NCBI RefSeq assembly: GCF_004792665.1
Contig: NZ_SRZX01000003.1
Location: 62,001-126,000 of the forward strand
Direction of reading: 5' to 3'
Origin: Marinobacter orientalis
Lineage (GTDB): Bacteria; Pseudomonadota; Gammaproteobacteria; Pseudomonadales; Oleiphilaceae
Length of the DNA: 64,000 nt
Part shown: in pieces, positions 44,368-52,517 of the stretch
Numbering within the stretch: the first letter of the stretch is position 1
How the letters are laid out: every line of letters begins with the position of its first letter
Position numbers and translations under genes: made by a program
The notes under the pieces: model-generated
What the model saw: the letters and a program-made list of their open reading frames with translations, nothing else
Databases searched by the model: none
What the model was told of the DNA's origin: nothing

Positions 44368-44814
44368 ATGGAAGTTATTCTGCTCGAAAAAGTAGCAAAC
44401 CTTGGCTCACTGGGCGACAAGGTCAAGGTAAAGGCCGGTTACGGTCGTAATTTTCTGCTGCCTTATGGCAAGGCTGTCGCGGCGACTGCCGACAACCTGA
44501 AGGCCTTCGACGAACGCCGTGCAGAGCTGGAAAAAGTAGCTGCTGACAAGCTGGCTGCTGCCAAGGCTCGTGCCGAGGTTCTGGACGGCGCTTCTTTCAC
44601 CATTACTTCCAAGGCTGGTGAAGAAGGCAAGCTGTTCGGTTCCATTGGTGTGCGTGACATCGCTGATGCGATTACCGCTGCGGGTACCGAAGTTGAGAAA
44701 AGTGAAGTTCGTCTGCCGGAAGGCCCAATCCGAGTGGTTGGCGAGTACGAGATTGAGCTTCAGTTGCACTCCGACGTAACCGCTGTGGTGAACCTGGCCG
44801 TTGTTGCCGAGTAA
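44368..44814 (+). CDS. rplI: 50S ribosomal protein L9
   Basis: L9 (148 residues) has the N-domain [32 protein letters not shown], the long connecting helix rich in Ala/Lys/Glu (about 45-80) and the C-domain. GAGG precedes the ATG. It closes the S6 operon; a strong hairpin follows at 44863-44898. Confidence 0.98.
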   Translation: MEVILLEKVANLGSLGDKVKVKAGYGRNFLLPYGKAVAATADNLKAFDERRAELEKVAADKLAAAKARAEVLDGASFTITSKAGEEGKLFGSIGVRDIADAITAAGTEVEKSEVRLPEGPIRVVGEYEIELQLHSDVTAVVNLAVVAE

Positions 44815-44862
44815 ATTGCAGGTTAAGCGGTAACGCCGGGTTTCCAACCGGCGGCAGCCATA

Positions 44863-44905
44863 CAGGCCCGGAATCCGCTCAGGCGGATTCCGGGCCTGTT
44901 GCTTT
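44863..44905 (+). terminator. Terminator of the rpsF-rplI operon
   Basis: A perfect 16-bp stem, 44863-44878 with 44883-44898, closes on a TCAG loop and is followed by TTGCTTT. The stem is very stable; the U-run is interrupted. Confidence 0.8.
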
Positions 44906-44998
44906 CTGGTGTATGATTTGTGCTTTCAATAGCTTTCCCATCGCATCGACAATCCCCGTAAACTGTCCCGGATGTGATGCCCAGATGAAGACGTTTCC

Positions 44999-46396
44999 AT
45001 GGCCAACCCGAATTTCAAACCGGTAAACAGCGACCCTGAAACCAGCAGGATAAAGGTTCCACCACATTCCGTGGAGGCCGAGCAGGCGGTTCTTGGGGGC
45101 CTGATGCTGGACAATCGCCGGTTTGACGAGATCTCGGAAATGATTTCCGCGATCGACTTCTATCGCCAGGATCACCGGCTGATCTTCGGCGCCGCGGAAC
45201 GCCTTGCCGGGGAGGGCGAACCACTCGATGTGGTGACGCTGACGGAATTTCTCGAGCGGGCCGGCGACATCGAAGACGCTGGTGGACTTTCCTACCTGGC
45301 GGAACTGGCGGAGAAAACTCCGGGCGCGGCCAATATCCGGGCGTACGCGGAGATCGTGCGTGAACGATCCATCCTGCGTCAGTTGGTGCAGGTGTCAGGA
45401 CAGATCTCGGATTCGGCCTTCAATCCCCTCGGGCGTAACAGCAACGAGATCCTGGATGAAGCCGAACGCAACGTATTCCAGATTGCTGAATCCCGGGTAA
45501 AGGAGGGCACTGGGCCGCAGACCATCAATCCGATTCTTACCAAGGCTCTTGGCCGTATCGAGGAGCTGTTTGAATCCGGTGAGACCACAACAGGCCTGAC
45601 CACCGGGTTCAAGGATCTGGACGAGTGGACGTCCGGCATGCAGCCGGCAGACCTGTTGATCGTGGCTGGCCGCCCCTCCATGGGTAAGACCACCTTTGCC
45701 ATGAACATTGTCGAGAATGCCCTCATCAGCACCAGTACGCCGATTCTGGTGTTCAGCATGGAGATGCCGGCGGATGCACTGGTCATGCGTATGCTGTCGT
45801 CCCTGGGGCGGATTGACCAGAGCCGGATTCGCAGTGGCAAACTGGAAGAGGACGACTGGCCCAGGCTGACCTCGGCGGTCAGCCTGCTGAAAGACAAACC
45901 GCTCTACATTGATGATACCCCGGGCCTCAGCCCCACGGAGATGCGTTCCCGGGCTCGCCGTATCGCCCGTGAAAACGACGGCCAGCTGGGTCTGATCATG
46001 GTGGATTATCTCCAGTTGATGCGGGTGCCCGGCAATACCGAGGGCCGTACTGCCGAAATTTCCGAGATCTCCCGCTCCCTCAAAGGGATTGCAAAGGAAC
46101 TCAGTTGCCCGGTGGTAGCGCTCTCCCAGCTCAACCGTAGCCTGGAGCAGCGACCCAACAAGCGGCCGGTAAACTCGGACCTGCGGGAATCCGGGGCCAT
46201 CGAGCAGGACGCAGACGTGATCATGTTTGTATACCGCGACGAGGTCTATAACGAAGATACCTCCGACAAGGGCATTGCCGAGATCATCATCGGTAAGCAG
46301 CGGAACGGACCCATCGGGACCGTGCGGCTGGCCTTTATTGGCAAGTACACCAAGTTTGAGGACCTGGCTCACGGCGATTATGGCGGGGATTATTGA
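44999..46396 (+). CDS. dnaB: Replicative DNA helicase DnaB
   Basis: DnaB unwinds DNA at the replication fork. The 465-residue protein has the N-terminal DnaG-interaction domain (about 25-125), a linker, and the RecA-like ATPase with Walker A GRPSMGKTT at 224-232, Walker B IMVDYLQLM and the R-finger region SDLRESGAIEQDADVIMFVYRDE. No intein is present. The stop overlaps the alr ATG by one base. Confidence 0.98.
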   Translation: MANPNFKPVNSDPETSRIKVPPHSVEAEQAVLGGLMLDNRRFDEISEMISAIDFYRQDHRLIFGAAERLAGEGEPLDVVTLTEFLERAGDIEDAGGLSYLAELAEKTPGAANIRAYAEIVRERSILRQLVQVSGQISDSAFNPLGRNSNEILDEAERNVFQIAESRVKEGTGPQTINPILTKALGRIEELFESGETTTGLTTGFKDLDEWTSGMQPADLLIVAGRPSMGKTTFAMNIVENALISTSTPILVFSMEMPADALVMRMLSSLGRIDQSRIRSGKLEEDDWPRLTSAVSLLKDKPLYIDDTPGLSPTEMRSRARRIARENDGQLGLIMVDYLQLMRVPGNTEGRTAEISEISRSLKGIAKELSCPVVALSQLNRSLEQRPNKRPVNSDLRESGAIEQDADVIMFVYRDEVYNEDTSDKGIAEIIIGKQRNGPIGTVRLAFIGKYTKFEDLAHGDYGGDY

Positions 46397-47493
46397 TGCC
46401 ACGGAACACCGTTGCCCGTATTGATATCAGTGCACTTCGCCACAACTATCGCCTTGCCTGTGCGCTGGCCAGCCCGGCCCGGGCCATGGCCGTTATCAAG
46501 GCCGATGGTTATGGCCACGGTATTGGTGAGGTTGCGCGGGCGCTGGCGGACGACGCCCCCAGATTTGCCGTTGCCTGTATTGAGGAGGCACAGGCCATTC
46601 GCGAGGCCGGCATTGGCCATCCCGTGGTATTGCTGCAGGGCGTGCACAGCGCTGATGACCTGGCCATTTGCGCACGTGAAGGCTTCGAGATGGTGGTTCA
46701 CAGTGACCATCAGCTGGACTGGCTCGAGCACGCCGCGGAGACGCCGACGCTCTGGCTCAAGGTGAACACTGGCATGAATCGGCTCGGCTTTGCGCCAGTC
46801 ATGCTGGTGGAAGTAATGGACCGGCTGGAAAGATACGCGGTGCAGCAAAAAGTGGTGGGTTTTGTGACCCATTTTGCGTGTGCGGACGATGTGGCCAGCA
46901 GTTTCACAGATGAACAGACCCGCCTGTTCACCGAGGCCGTGGCTGACTGGCCATCTCTGCAAAAAAGCGCAGGCAACTCTGCTGCCCATTTCCTGCCGGG
47001 CCAGCCACTGTTTGACTTGAGCCGCCCGGGTATCATGCTCTATGGTGCTTCTCCAATGCTCGAAAAAACGGGTCCGCAACTGGGCCTGAAACCAGTAATG
47101 ACACTGGAGGCGCAGTTGACGGCGGTGCGTACGCTCAAGCCCGGCGAGTCTGTAGGTTATGCTTGTAGCTGGACTGCAGAGCGGGAAACCCGTATGGGGA
47201 TCGTTGCTATTGGGTATGGCGATGGTTATCCGCGCCATGCCGGCACGGATACGCCAGCCTGGGTGGCCGGCCATCGCATACGCCTGATCGGCCGGGTGTC
47301 CATGGACATGCTGGCGGTGGACTTGACCGGCGTACCGGGCGCCTGTCCGGGCGATACTGTCGAGCTTTGGGGCGGGCATGTGAGTGTCGATGAAGTGGCA
47401 CAACACGCCGGTACGATTGCCTACGAACTGCTCACCGGCATTACTGCAAGGGTGCCCAGGCTGTACCGCAGTCCCGCCGACAGGGCAGGTTAG
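46396..47493 (+). CDS. alr: Alanine racemase
   Basis: This 365-residue PLP enzyme interconverts L- and D-alanine for peptidoglycan. K35 in VIKADGYGHG binds PLP, and the catalytic tyrosine lies in GYGDGYPRHA. VSMDMLAVDLTG is the C-terminal family motif. The start overlaps the dnaB stop, the usual dnaB-alr pair. The first TTG one codon earlier is a less likely start. Confidence 0.96.
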   Translation: MPRNTVARIDISALRHNYRLACALASPARAMAVIKADGYGHGIGEVARALADDAPRFAVACIEEAQAIREAGIGHPVVLLQGVHSADDLAICAREGFEMVVHSDHQLDWLEHAAETPTLWLKVNTGMNRLGFAPVMLVEVMDRLERYAVQQKVVGFVTHFACADDVASSFTDEQTRLFTEAVADWPSLQKSAGNSAAHFLPGQPLFDLSRPGIMLYGASPMLEKTGPQLGLKPVMTLEAQLTAVRTLKPGESVGYACSWTAERETRMGIVAIGYGDGYPRHAGTDTPAWVAGHRIRLIGRVSMDMLAVDLTGVPGACPGDTVELWGGHVSVDEVAQHAGTIAYELLTGITARVPRLYRSPADRAG

Positions 47494-47624
47494 ATCAGCA
47501 AGCCGCTTTCGTCTTGTCGATGATTTCGGGCTCTGTTGTTTTCAGAAAGTGGGGTGCTGTTGTTGTATGCTCGTAGGAACTGCTCATCAACAAAGTCGAC
47601 AGAAACCGGAGGTAGTGAGCGCTC

Positions 47625-48503
47625 GTGCATGTTCTTGTTATTCATGATTATGGCCCCTTGGGGCGGGTACTGCTGGAGCGTCTGAGAAATACCACGCTGC
47701 ACATCAGCCCTTTGCTGGTCAGTGATCTGGAAACGGCCGACCTGACGGCTCTGGAGGGCTGGATCCCCGACGATACCGACCTGATCGTTAACGCGTTGTG
47801 GCTGGCCGACCCGGAAATTGCGGAGAAGGACCCGGAAACCGCTCACAAGGCGGCCTTCTCCCTGCCCGTGGCACTGGCCAAGCACGCCTGTGAGCGGAAT
47901 ATTGCGTTGTTACAGCTATCTTCGTGTTACGTGTTCGATGGTCGCAAGCAGAGCGCCTACATTGCCTCTAACCCCGGCCAACCCTGCAATGAACTGGGCA
48001 AATGGCAGTGGGAATGCGAACAGGCAGTGCGGGCGCTTCTGCCCCGGCATATCATCCTTCGAACAGGCTGGAGCCTGGGGCGATTTATCCGCAAGGTACA
48101 GTCTGTGGCAGCCGGTTCCGACGTCATCAGACTGCCCAGCAAATGCCATGGCCAGCCGGTAACCGTCAGCGACCTTTCCCGGGTGATCACCGCTATTGTC
48201 CAGCAGGTTGATTGTGGTGCCGAGGTATGGGAAACCTATCAGTATGCAGGTGCCGAAGATATTTCGCTCTATGAGCTTGGGCTTGCCATCACCGGGTTGA
48301 GCGGTATTCCCAGTGGAATCCGGGTGCTCGATGAAATGCCTGCCTGGGCCGCACTTGAACCGGTCAATGCCACCATGATCTGCACCAAGATCCGTAATAC
48401 TTTTGGTGTCAAGCAGTTACCCTGGCGTTCAGGACTCTCGGAAGAGCTGCATCTGCTTTCGCTGAATGGAGACAGACAGTTGACTGACGAACCGGCCGGC
48501 TGA
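47625..48503 (+). CDS. RmlD-like reductase homologue with degenerate active site
   Basis: This 292-residue protein resembles dTDP-4-dehydrorhamnose reductase (RmlD) of the extended short-chain dehydrogenases. The fold markers SSCYVFDGRKQ, ILRTGWSLG and the C-terminal YELGLAITGL are there. However, the expected YGxSK catalytic region reads NELGKWQWECEQ, so both Tyr and Lys are replaced (Leu and Gln in my alignment), and the dinucleotide glycine motif near the start is HDYGPLG. It may bind a ligand without redox chemistry. Start GTG 47625 has GGAGG 11 bases upstream. No rml or other sugar genes are nearby. Confidence 0.75.
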   Translation: MHVLVIHDYGPLGRVLLERLRNTTLHISPLLVSDLETADLTALEGWIPDDTDLIVNALWLADPEIAEKDPETAHKAAFSLPVALAKHACERNIALLQLSSCYVFDGRKQSAYIASNPGQPCNELGKWQWECEQAVRALLPRHIILRTGWSLGRFIRKVQSVAAGSDVIRLPSKCHGQPVTVSDLSRVITAIVQQVDCGAEVWETYQYAGAEDISLYELGLAITGLSGIPSGIRVLDEMPAWAALEPVNATMICTKIRNTFGVKQLPWRSGLSEELHLLSLNGDRQLTDEPAG

Positions 48504-48540
48504 GACAACCGCCGGCTCGTCAGCCAGGAAAGCGTTCCCG

Positions 48541-49287
48541 TTACTGATTCTGCCGTGAAAATTCCCGGGTAACCGTCTGCAGTGCCTCCACATCCAGAAG
48601 TTCCACTTCCCGTCCCCGGGCGCTGATGATGCCCTGATTCTGGAAGCGGGTGAACACCCGGCTAACGGTTTCAACGGCCAGTCCCAGAAAGTTGGCGATG
48701 TCATTGCGGGCCATGGGCAGGCTGAAGTTGGTGCCGGACATGCGGCGGCGATGGAAGCGGCTTGACAGGGATAGCAGCAAAGCAGCAATTCGCTCCTCTG
48801 CCGTGTTCTTGCTCAGTAGCATGGCCAGTTGATGGCTGCCCTGGATTTCCTGGCTCATGAGATGATACACGTGGTGCTGGAGATCCGGAAGCTTGGCGGT
48901 GAGCTCTTCCAGCCTGTCGACCGGGAACTCGCAGACGCTGGTACGCTCCAGGGCCTTGGCGGTGCAGGCATAGTTCTTGCTACCCATACTGTCCAGGCCT
49001 ACCAGTTCACCAGGCATGAAGAATCCGGTGACCTGTTCTTCACCATTCTCGCTGATAATGGACGTCTTGATGGCACCGCTCTTGACAGCAAAGCACGACC
49101 GGAACGGCGTGCTCTGGTCAAAAATGTGCTCGCCACGGCTGAAAATGCGGCCCTGCTGGACAATATCTTCGAGACGGTAAAGTTCGTTGTCTTCCACCGC
49201 CAGTGGCAGGCACAGGTTGCTCAGGCTGCACTGGTGACAGGATGCTTTAAGAGGGGAGACCTGATGAAGTCTGATGGGTTGCGCCAT
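48541..49287 (-). CDS. anr: Anaerobic regulator ANR (FNR family)
   Basis: ANR is the oxygen-sensing CRP/FNR-family activator of anaerobic genes. The 248-residue protein has the [4Fe-4S] ligands C17, C20 and C26 plus C108, a cNMP-type sensor domain (about 45-145), the dimer helix and a C-terminal helix-turn-helix (about 190-225, IANFLGLAVETVSRVFTRFQ), in which E and SR of ETVSR read the FNR box. An ANR-like box lies 21 bp upstream of its start (49308-49321), suggesting autoregulation. fabB is upstream on the same strand. Confidence 0.95.
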   Translation of the reverse strand: MAQPIRLHQVSPLKASCHQCSLSNLCLPLAVEDNELYRLEDIVQQGRIFSRGEHIFDQSTPFRSCFAVKSGAIKTSIISENGEEQVTGFFMPGELVGLDSMGSKNYACTAKALERTSVCEFPVDRLEELTAKLPDLQHHVYHLMSQEIQGSHQLAMLLSKNTAEERIAALLLSLSSRFHRRRMSGTNFSLPMARNDIANFLGLAVETVSRVFTRFQNQGIISARGREVELLDVEALQTVTREFSRQNQ

Positions 49288-49307
49288 GGTAAATGAACCG
49301 TCCGTTA

Positions 49308-49321
49308 TTGATTCATGTCAA
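49308..49321. promoter_or_regulatory. ANR/FNR box in front of anr
   Basis: TTGAT-TCAT-GTCAA matches 9 of 10 positions of the FNR/ANR consensus. It begins 21 bp upstream of the anr ATG, close enough to overlap the transcript start or the -10, so repression by ANR of its own gene is plausible (inference). Confidence 0.6.
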
Positions 49322-49407
49322 AGCCCTACTTTATTACGAACCCTGGGCTTTGCCAATGACCAATGCCATCGAAAATTATAAGCATATACCCCGCCAATAG
49401 TCCTGGA

Positions 49408-49448
49408 AAGGCCGTTGCCGGGCTGCACAGGCAGTCCGGCGACGGCTT
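49408..49448 (-). terminator. Probable terminator after fabB
   Basis: GCCGTTGCCGG (49411-49421) pairs with CCGGCGACGGC (49436-49446), one G-U included, just after the fabB stop. The minus-strand U-run is only three bases, so termination may be partial. Confidence 0.5.
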
Positions 49449-49454
49449 AAAGGT

Positions 49455-50663
49455 TCAAACTTTTTCGAACACGAGGGAGGCGTTGGTGCCGCCGAACCCG
49501 AAGCTGTTGGACATCACGGCGTTGACATCCGCCGGTTTGGAGTCCGGTCCCACCACTGGCATGCCGGCGATGGTGGCATCCAGGTTTTCCAGGTTTTTGG
49601 TGCCTGCGATGAACCCGTTCTGCAGCATGAGCAGTGAATAAATGGCTTCATGGACCCCGGACGCCCCCAGGGAATGTCCGGACAGGGACTTGGTGGAGGA
49701 AATCTGCGGCATTTTGTCGCCGAAAACATTCCTGACGGCTTTCATCTCCGCCACATCCCCCACCGGGGTGCTGGTGCCATGGGCGTTGATGTAGTCAACG
49801 GGTACCTTCACCGTGGCCAGCGCCTGCTGCATGCAACGCATGGCGCCTTCCCCGGAGGGAGCCACCATGTCGTGGCCGTCAGAAGTGGCGCCGTAACCGG
49901 TCAGTTCGGCTATGATTGGCGCACCGCGTTTGCGGGCGTGCTCCAGTTCTTCCACCACCACCATGCCACCGCCACCGGCGATCACAAATCCGTCACGGCC
50001 ACTGTCGAAAGGCCTGGAGGCAGTTTCAGGGGCGTCGTTATACTTGGTGGAAAGGGCCCCCATGGCGTCGAACAGCATGGTCAGGCTCCAGTCTTCTTCC
50101 TCCCCGCCACCGGCAAACACGATGTCCTGCTTGCCGGCCTGGATCTGTTCTGCTGCATGGCCGATGCAGTGGGCACTGGTGGCACAGGCTGACGACATGG
50201 AGTAGTTGACGCCGCGAATCCTGAACGCTGTGGCGAGGCAGGCAGATACGGTGCTGGTCATGATCCTCGGCACCATATAGGGCCCGATGCGCTTCACGCC
50301 TTTCTCACGCATGATATCAACCGCTTCCACCTGGCTGGCGCTGGACGCACCGCCGGAGCCGGCGATCAGGCCTGTGCGGTCACTGGATACCATGTCGTCT
50401 GTCAGCTTCGAGGAGGCGATGGCCTGTTCCATGGCAAGGAAGCTGTACATCGCAGACTGGCCCATGAAACGTCGGGTCTTGCGGTCGATGACCGAGGTAT
50501 CCACGTCAATGGAACCTGCAATCCGGCTGCGGAAGCCCATGTCCCGATAGGTTTCGTTGAAGCGGATGCCGGATTTACCCGCCCTGAGGCTTTCCAGTAC
50601 CGCATCCGTAGAGTTGCCCAGGCAGGAAACAATGCCCATGCCGGTGATTACAACCCGTCTCAT
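49455..50663 (-). CDS. fabB: Beta-ketoacyl-ACP synthase I FabB
   Basis: FabB elongates fatty acids, and is needed for unsaturated ones. The 402-residue thiolase-fold enzyme has the nucleophile C160 in SSACATSAH and the histidines in [11 protein letters not shown] and [29 protein letters not shown] and the [17 protein letters not shown] segment point to FabB rather than FabF. AAGGAGG lies before the ATG. fabA, its usual operon partner, is not adjacent. Confidence 0.92.
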   Translation of the reverse strand: MRRVVITGMGIVSCLGNSTDAVLESLRAGKSGIRFNETYRDMGFRSRIAGSIDVDTSVIDRKTRRFMGQSAMYSFLAMEQAIASSKLTDDMVSSDRTGLIAGSGGASSASQVEAVDIMREKGVKRIGPYMVPRIMTSTVSACLATAFRIRGVNYSMSSACATSAHCIGHAAEQIQAGKQDIVFAGGGEEEDWSLTMLFDAMGALSTKYNDAPETASRPFDSGRDGFVIAGGGGMVVVEELEHARKRGAPIIAELTGYGATSDGHDMVAPSGEGAMRCMQQALATVKVPVDYINAHGTSTPVGDVAEMKAVRNVFGDKMPQISSTKSLSGHSLGASGVHEAIYSLLMLQNGFIAGTKNLENLDATIAGMPVVGPDSKPADVNAVMSNSFGFGGTNASLVFEKV

Positions 50664-50801
50664 ACCTTCCTCCTTAACAAGGCCTGCACCGAAGACCGGG
50701 CAGATCCTTTTTATCTCTGGCTATAACCACCAGTCTAGGCGCTTTGGAGCCGGTGCGGTATTTGACCTTGGTAAGGGGATGGATAAAGCCTGAAGGGAGG
50801 G

Positions 50802-51689
50802 TCAGGGTTTCTCGTTCCTGCCATGTTGGCGCTCAGCTTCCTCCCGGGTCTCTTTTTCTACCATCTCGGGGGTTTCGAGGGAAATGCGCCCCAGCTTCCC
50901 GGAACGGAATTCATTGAGCAGTATTTCCGATACCTTGTGCAGGTCCGGAACACCACCACGGCCGAGGAATCGTCGTTTCAGGGCAATGCCATCCATCAGC
51001 GCGAGCCCGTCCTCTGGGCGCTCCTCAAAGCCGTAGCGTGCCATCACCAACTCCGGGTAGGCCTGTAGCAAATAGTCCGCCTCGAACATGGCCACGTCCT
51101 CGAACTCGATCACCGCACTACGGATGGCGCCGCTGATGGCCAGGCGATAACCGCAGGCTTCCGGCGACAGCTTGGGCCAGAGAAAACCGGGGGTGTCGTA
51201 CAGCAATACGTTATCCGGCAGTTTGATGGCCTGCTGCGCCCGTGTCACGGCGGGTTCGTTGCCGGTTTTGGCCGCCGGTCGGCCAGCCATTGTGTTGATC
51301 AGCGTGGATTTTCCGACATTGGGAATCCCCAGGATCATTACCCGCAGAGCCCGTTTCTGGCGATCATGATCCGGCGTCATCTCGCCGGCCAGCCGCAGGA
51401 TGTCCAGTGCTTCTCCGCGCTGGTTGTGGGTCATGGTAATGGCGCGCACACCCCGTTCCTGCTCCAGCCAGGCAAGCCATTGCCGGGTGACCTCGGGGTC
51501 GGCGAGGTCGCGCTTGTTGAGTACCTTGATCACCGGCGTATCGCCCCTCAGGGAAGGAACCAGCGGATTCTCACTGCTGAACGGCAGGCGTGCATCCAGA
51601 ACCTCGATGATGAGATCCATCTGGGGCATTACTTTTTTGATCTCCTTGCGGGCCTTGTGCATATGCCCTGGAAACCAGTTAATGGCCAT
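50802..51689 (-). CDS. Ribosome biogenesis GTPase YlqF/RbgA type
   Basis: This 295-residue circularly permuted GTPase assists 50S assembly in relatives. The G motifs come in the permuted order: G4 NKRD (about 58-61), G1 GIPNVGKST near 120, G3 DTPG near 165. MAINWFPGHMHKARKEI is the family start and the C-terminal ANTAR-like RNA-binding region follows (about 200-280). It is upstream of fabB on the same strand, 138 bp away. Confidence 0.93.
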   Translation of the reverse strand: MAINWFPGHMHKARKEIKKVMPQMDLIIEVLDARLPFSSENPLVPSLRGDTPVIKVLNKRDLADPEVTRQWLAWLEQERGVRAITMTHNQRGEALDILRLAGEMTPDHDRQKRALRVMILGIPNVGKSTLINTMAGRPAAKTGNEPAVTRAQQAIKLPDNVLLYDTPGFLWPKLSPEACGYRLAISGAIRSAVIEFEDVAMFEADYLLQAYPELVMARYGFEERPEDGLALMDGIALKRRFLGRGGVPDLHKVSEILLNEFRSGKLGRISLETPEMVEKETREEAERQHGRNEKP

Positions 51690-51907
51690 GGTTGATACTC
51701 CGGAAATGGCTGAACGGCGCCATTATGGACGGGAATGACTAAATTTTCACATTTCTCTCAACCCGCCAGTGGCGGGAGCTGAGGGTTTTACTGGAGGGTA
51801 GTATGTACAAAAAGAAGGGGGTTCGGGATGAAATGTCCTGTTGTTTTGTTTTAGGGTGTAATGCTTGAAGACCCAAAGCGACCCAAAATCGATTAGTGGA
51901 GATATCT
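51690..51907. other. Divergent gap between the YlqF-type GTPase and the Spy-like gene
   Basis: No gene fits here. A small perfect hairpin CCCGCC-AGT-GGCGGG lies at 51762-51776. The rest is low in GC near 51730-51760 and 51800-51860, where promoters for the two genes are expected, but I cannot assign clear -35/-10 pairs. Confidence 0.4.
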
Positions 51908-52357
51908 ATGAAGCTCGTGAAACTGTTCGGAATTGCCCTGATTGCAGTTGGGCTGTCTTCTCCGGCGATGGCCCAGCAATCTGGCGGGCAGCCGGACCAG
52001 GTTGATCAACTGGCTCAGATGGTTGGCCTGAGCGATGACCAGCAGAAAGAAATCCGCAGCATCATCGAGGAGATGCAGCCTGAGATTCAGGAGCTTCAGG
52101 GCGAGGCCCAGCAACTGCAGCAGGAGATCCAGGCGCAGATCAAGCCGGATTACGATGAAGACGAGATTCGTGAAAAAGCGGAGGATTTTGGTGACATTAC
52201 TGGCGAGATGACCGCCATGTCTACCCTGATGCAGGCGAAGGTTGATGCTGTGTTCACCGAAGCGCAGCGTGAAGAGCTGAACAAGCGCATGCAGCAAATG
52301 CAGCAGCAGATGCAGCAACAGCGTCAGATGCAGCAGCAACAGCAGGGCATGCAGTAA
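51908..52357 (+). CDS. Spy/CpxP-like periplasmic protein with Gln/Met-rich tail
   Basis: This 149-residue protein has a signal peptide (cleavage after AMA, residue 22) and a helical, acidic body with heptad-like repeats (about 40-80) and an LTxxQ-like motif, FTEAQREEL (near 117-125), the mark of Spy/CpxP stress chaperones. The last 22 residues are only Met, Gln, Arg and Gly. It may be a periplasmic chaperone or a metal-responsive sensor part; no two-component genes are next to it. GGAG lies 7 bases before ATG 51908. Confidence 0.75.
   Translation: MKLVKLFGIALIAVGLSSPAMAQQSGGQPDQVDQLAQMVGLSDDQQKEIRSIIEEMQPEIQELQGEAQQLQQEIQAQIKPDYDEDEIREKAEDFGDITGEMTAMSTLMQAKVDAVFTEAQREELNKRMQQMQQQMQQQRQMQQQQQGMQ
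52289..52354 (+). repeat. Met-Gln codon repeat tract
   Basis: Twenty-two codons made mostly of ATG and CAG/CAA encode the tail of the Spy-like protein. The repeated ATGCAG units make the tract prone to slippage; length may vary between strains. Confidence 0.8.
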
Positions 52358-52402
52358 GCGCTGGTAGTTCGTTATACCTTCCGGGTTAACCCCCGGAGCC
52401 TG

Positions 52403-52439
52403 AAAAACCGCCTGGGCCGATGGCCTTGGCGGTTTTTTT
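52403..52439. terminator. Bidirectional rho-independent terminator
   Basis: AAAAACCGCC (52403-52412) pairs with GGCGGTTTTT (52428-52437) and is followed by a T-run (52433-52439). The A-run on the left allows it to end the convergent exporter transcript too. Confidence 0.9.
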
Positions 52440-52517
52440 GTGCCCGTAGCCTGCTGGTTGTGAGCCTGTCGCGGCGGAGCGATTACTCCAGATCTTGGAA
52501 GGCTTGGGGAGTAAGTC

